A stretch of DNA of 5,530 bases, taken from NCBI GenBank assembly GCA_026414245.1, contig JAOAJJ010000084.1, forward strand, positions 1-5,530. Reading direction: 5' to 3'. The position numbers were made by a program, and so were the translations under genes. A model generated the notes under the pieces. It was not told where the DNA came from. It did not search any database and saw nothing but the letters and a program-made list of their open reading frames with translations. Shown piece after piece: positions 5,467-5,530 of this stretch. This stretch comes from Candidatus Bathyarchaeota archaeon (GTDB taxonomy: Archaea > Thermoproteota > Bathyarchaeia > Bathyarchaeales > DTEX01). Positions within the stretch are counted from its first letter, which is position 1. Each line of letters starts with the position of its first letter.

Positions 5467-5530
5467 CTATGATAATTTATATTTAATGGAAACCTAAATA
5501 TTTTACTTAACAATAAGCTCATTCTTATCA
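5467..5530. promoter_or_regulatory. AT-rich promoter-like region at right edge
   Basis: The stretch upstream of the minus-strand hypothetical gene is very AT-rich. It holds TATA-like elements usable in both directions: on the minus strand TAAATATAAA (about 5484-5475) and TAAAATATTTAG (about 5506-5495), and on the plus strand TTTATATTTA (5476-5485). The more distant minus-strand box would put the start of transcription near 5475, just before the TTG at 5466; the nearer one favours the TTG at 5448. No plus-strand ORF begins before the window ends. Confidence 0.4.

Noticed and set aside
1..5530. tRNA, rRNA, CRISPR array, insertion sequence or attachment site
   Set aside because: No cloverleaf-like sequence, rRNA segment, spaced direct repeats, transposase motifs or terminal inverted repeats were seen on either strand.

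Overview
The window looks like archaeal DNA, probably from a thermophilic member of the TACK/Thermoproteota group. The domain is suggested by a Shine-Dalgarno (SD) sequence matching the archaeal anti-SD exactly (AGGTGAT, 5 bases before a start on the minus strand), by TATA-type elements in the intergenic regions, and by frequent ATA (Ile) and AGG/AGA (Arg) codons. The lineage is an inference; no rRNA or other marker gene is present.

Layout. At the left edge is the 5' end of a minus-strand gene (76 down to 1), cut by the window. A short divergent promoter region separates it from a plus-strand cluster of four genes: a stand-alone complex I 30 kDa / NuoC-type subunit (155-649), a HyfB/NuoL-type antiporter-like subunit (811-2817), a HyfE-type subunit (2821-3468) and a HyfF/NuoN-type antiporter-like subunit (3468-4943). 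The last three are packed with a 3-base gap and a 1-base TAATG overlap. The first is separated from them by 161 bases holding a possible 28-codon ORF, a 17-base perfect palindrome and a TATA-like element. The cluster ends 7 bases from the end of a convergent minus-strand gene of unknown function (5466-4951), behind which lies an AT-rich promoter-like stretch.

How the genes fit together. HyfB-, HyfE- and HyfF-type proteins form the ion-translocating membrane arm of hydrogenase-4 / formate-hydrogenlyase-like and related energy-converting complexes. The NuoC-type subunit belongs to the peripheral arm and docks against the NuoD/large and NuoB/small subunits. The cluster is flanked on both sides by genes on the other strand, so the large subunit, the [4Fe-4S] small subunit, the NuoH-type subunit and the ferredoxin-like NuoI-type subunit are not in this transcription unit. 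They must be encoded elsewhere or be absent.

The most interesting signal is in the membrane subunits. Compared by eye with remembered HycC/HyfB, HyfE and NuoL/M/N sequences, several buried charged residues of the proton path are replaced. The HyfB-type protein keeps its N-terminal half-channel set but loses the TM10 Lys and the TM12 Lys/Glu. The HyfF-type protein keeps those two and has Asp at the TM7 Lys position. The HyfE-type protein lacks a Lys present in E. coli HyfE and has a Glu one helical turn earlier.
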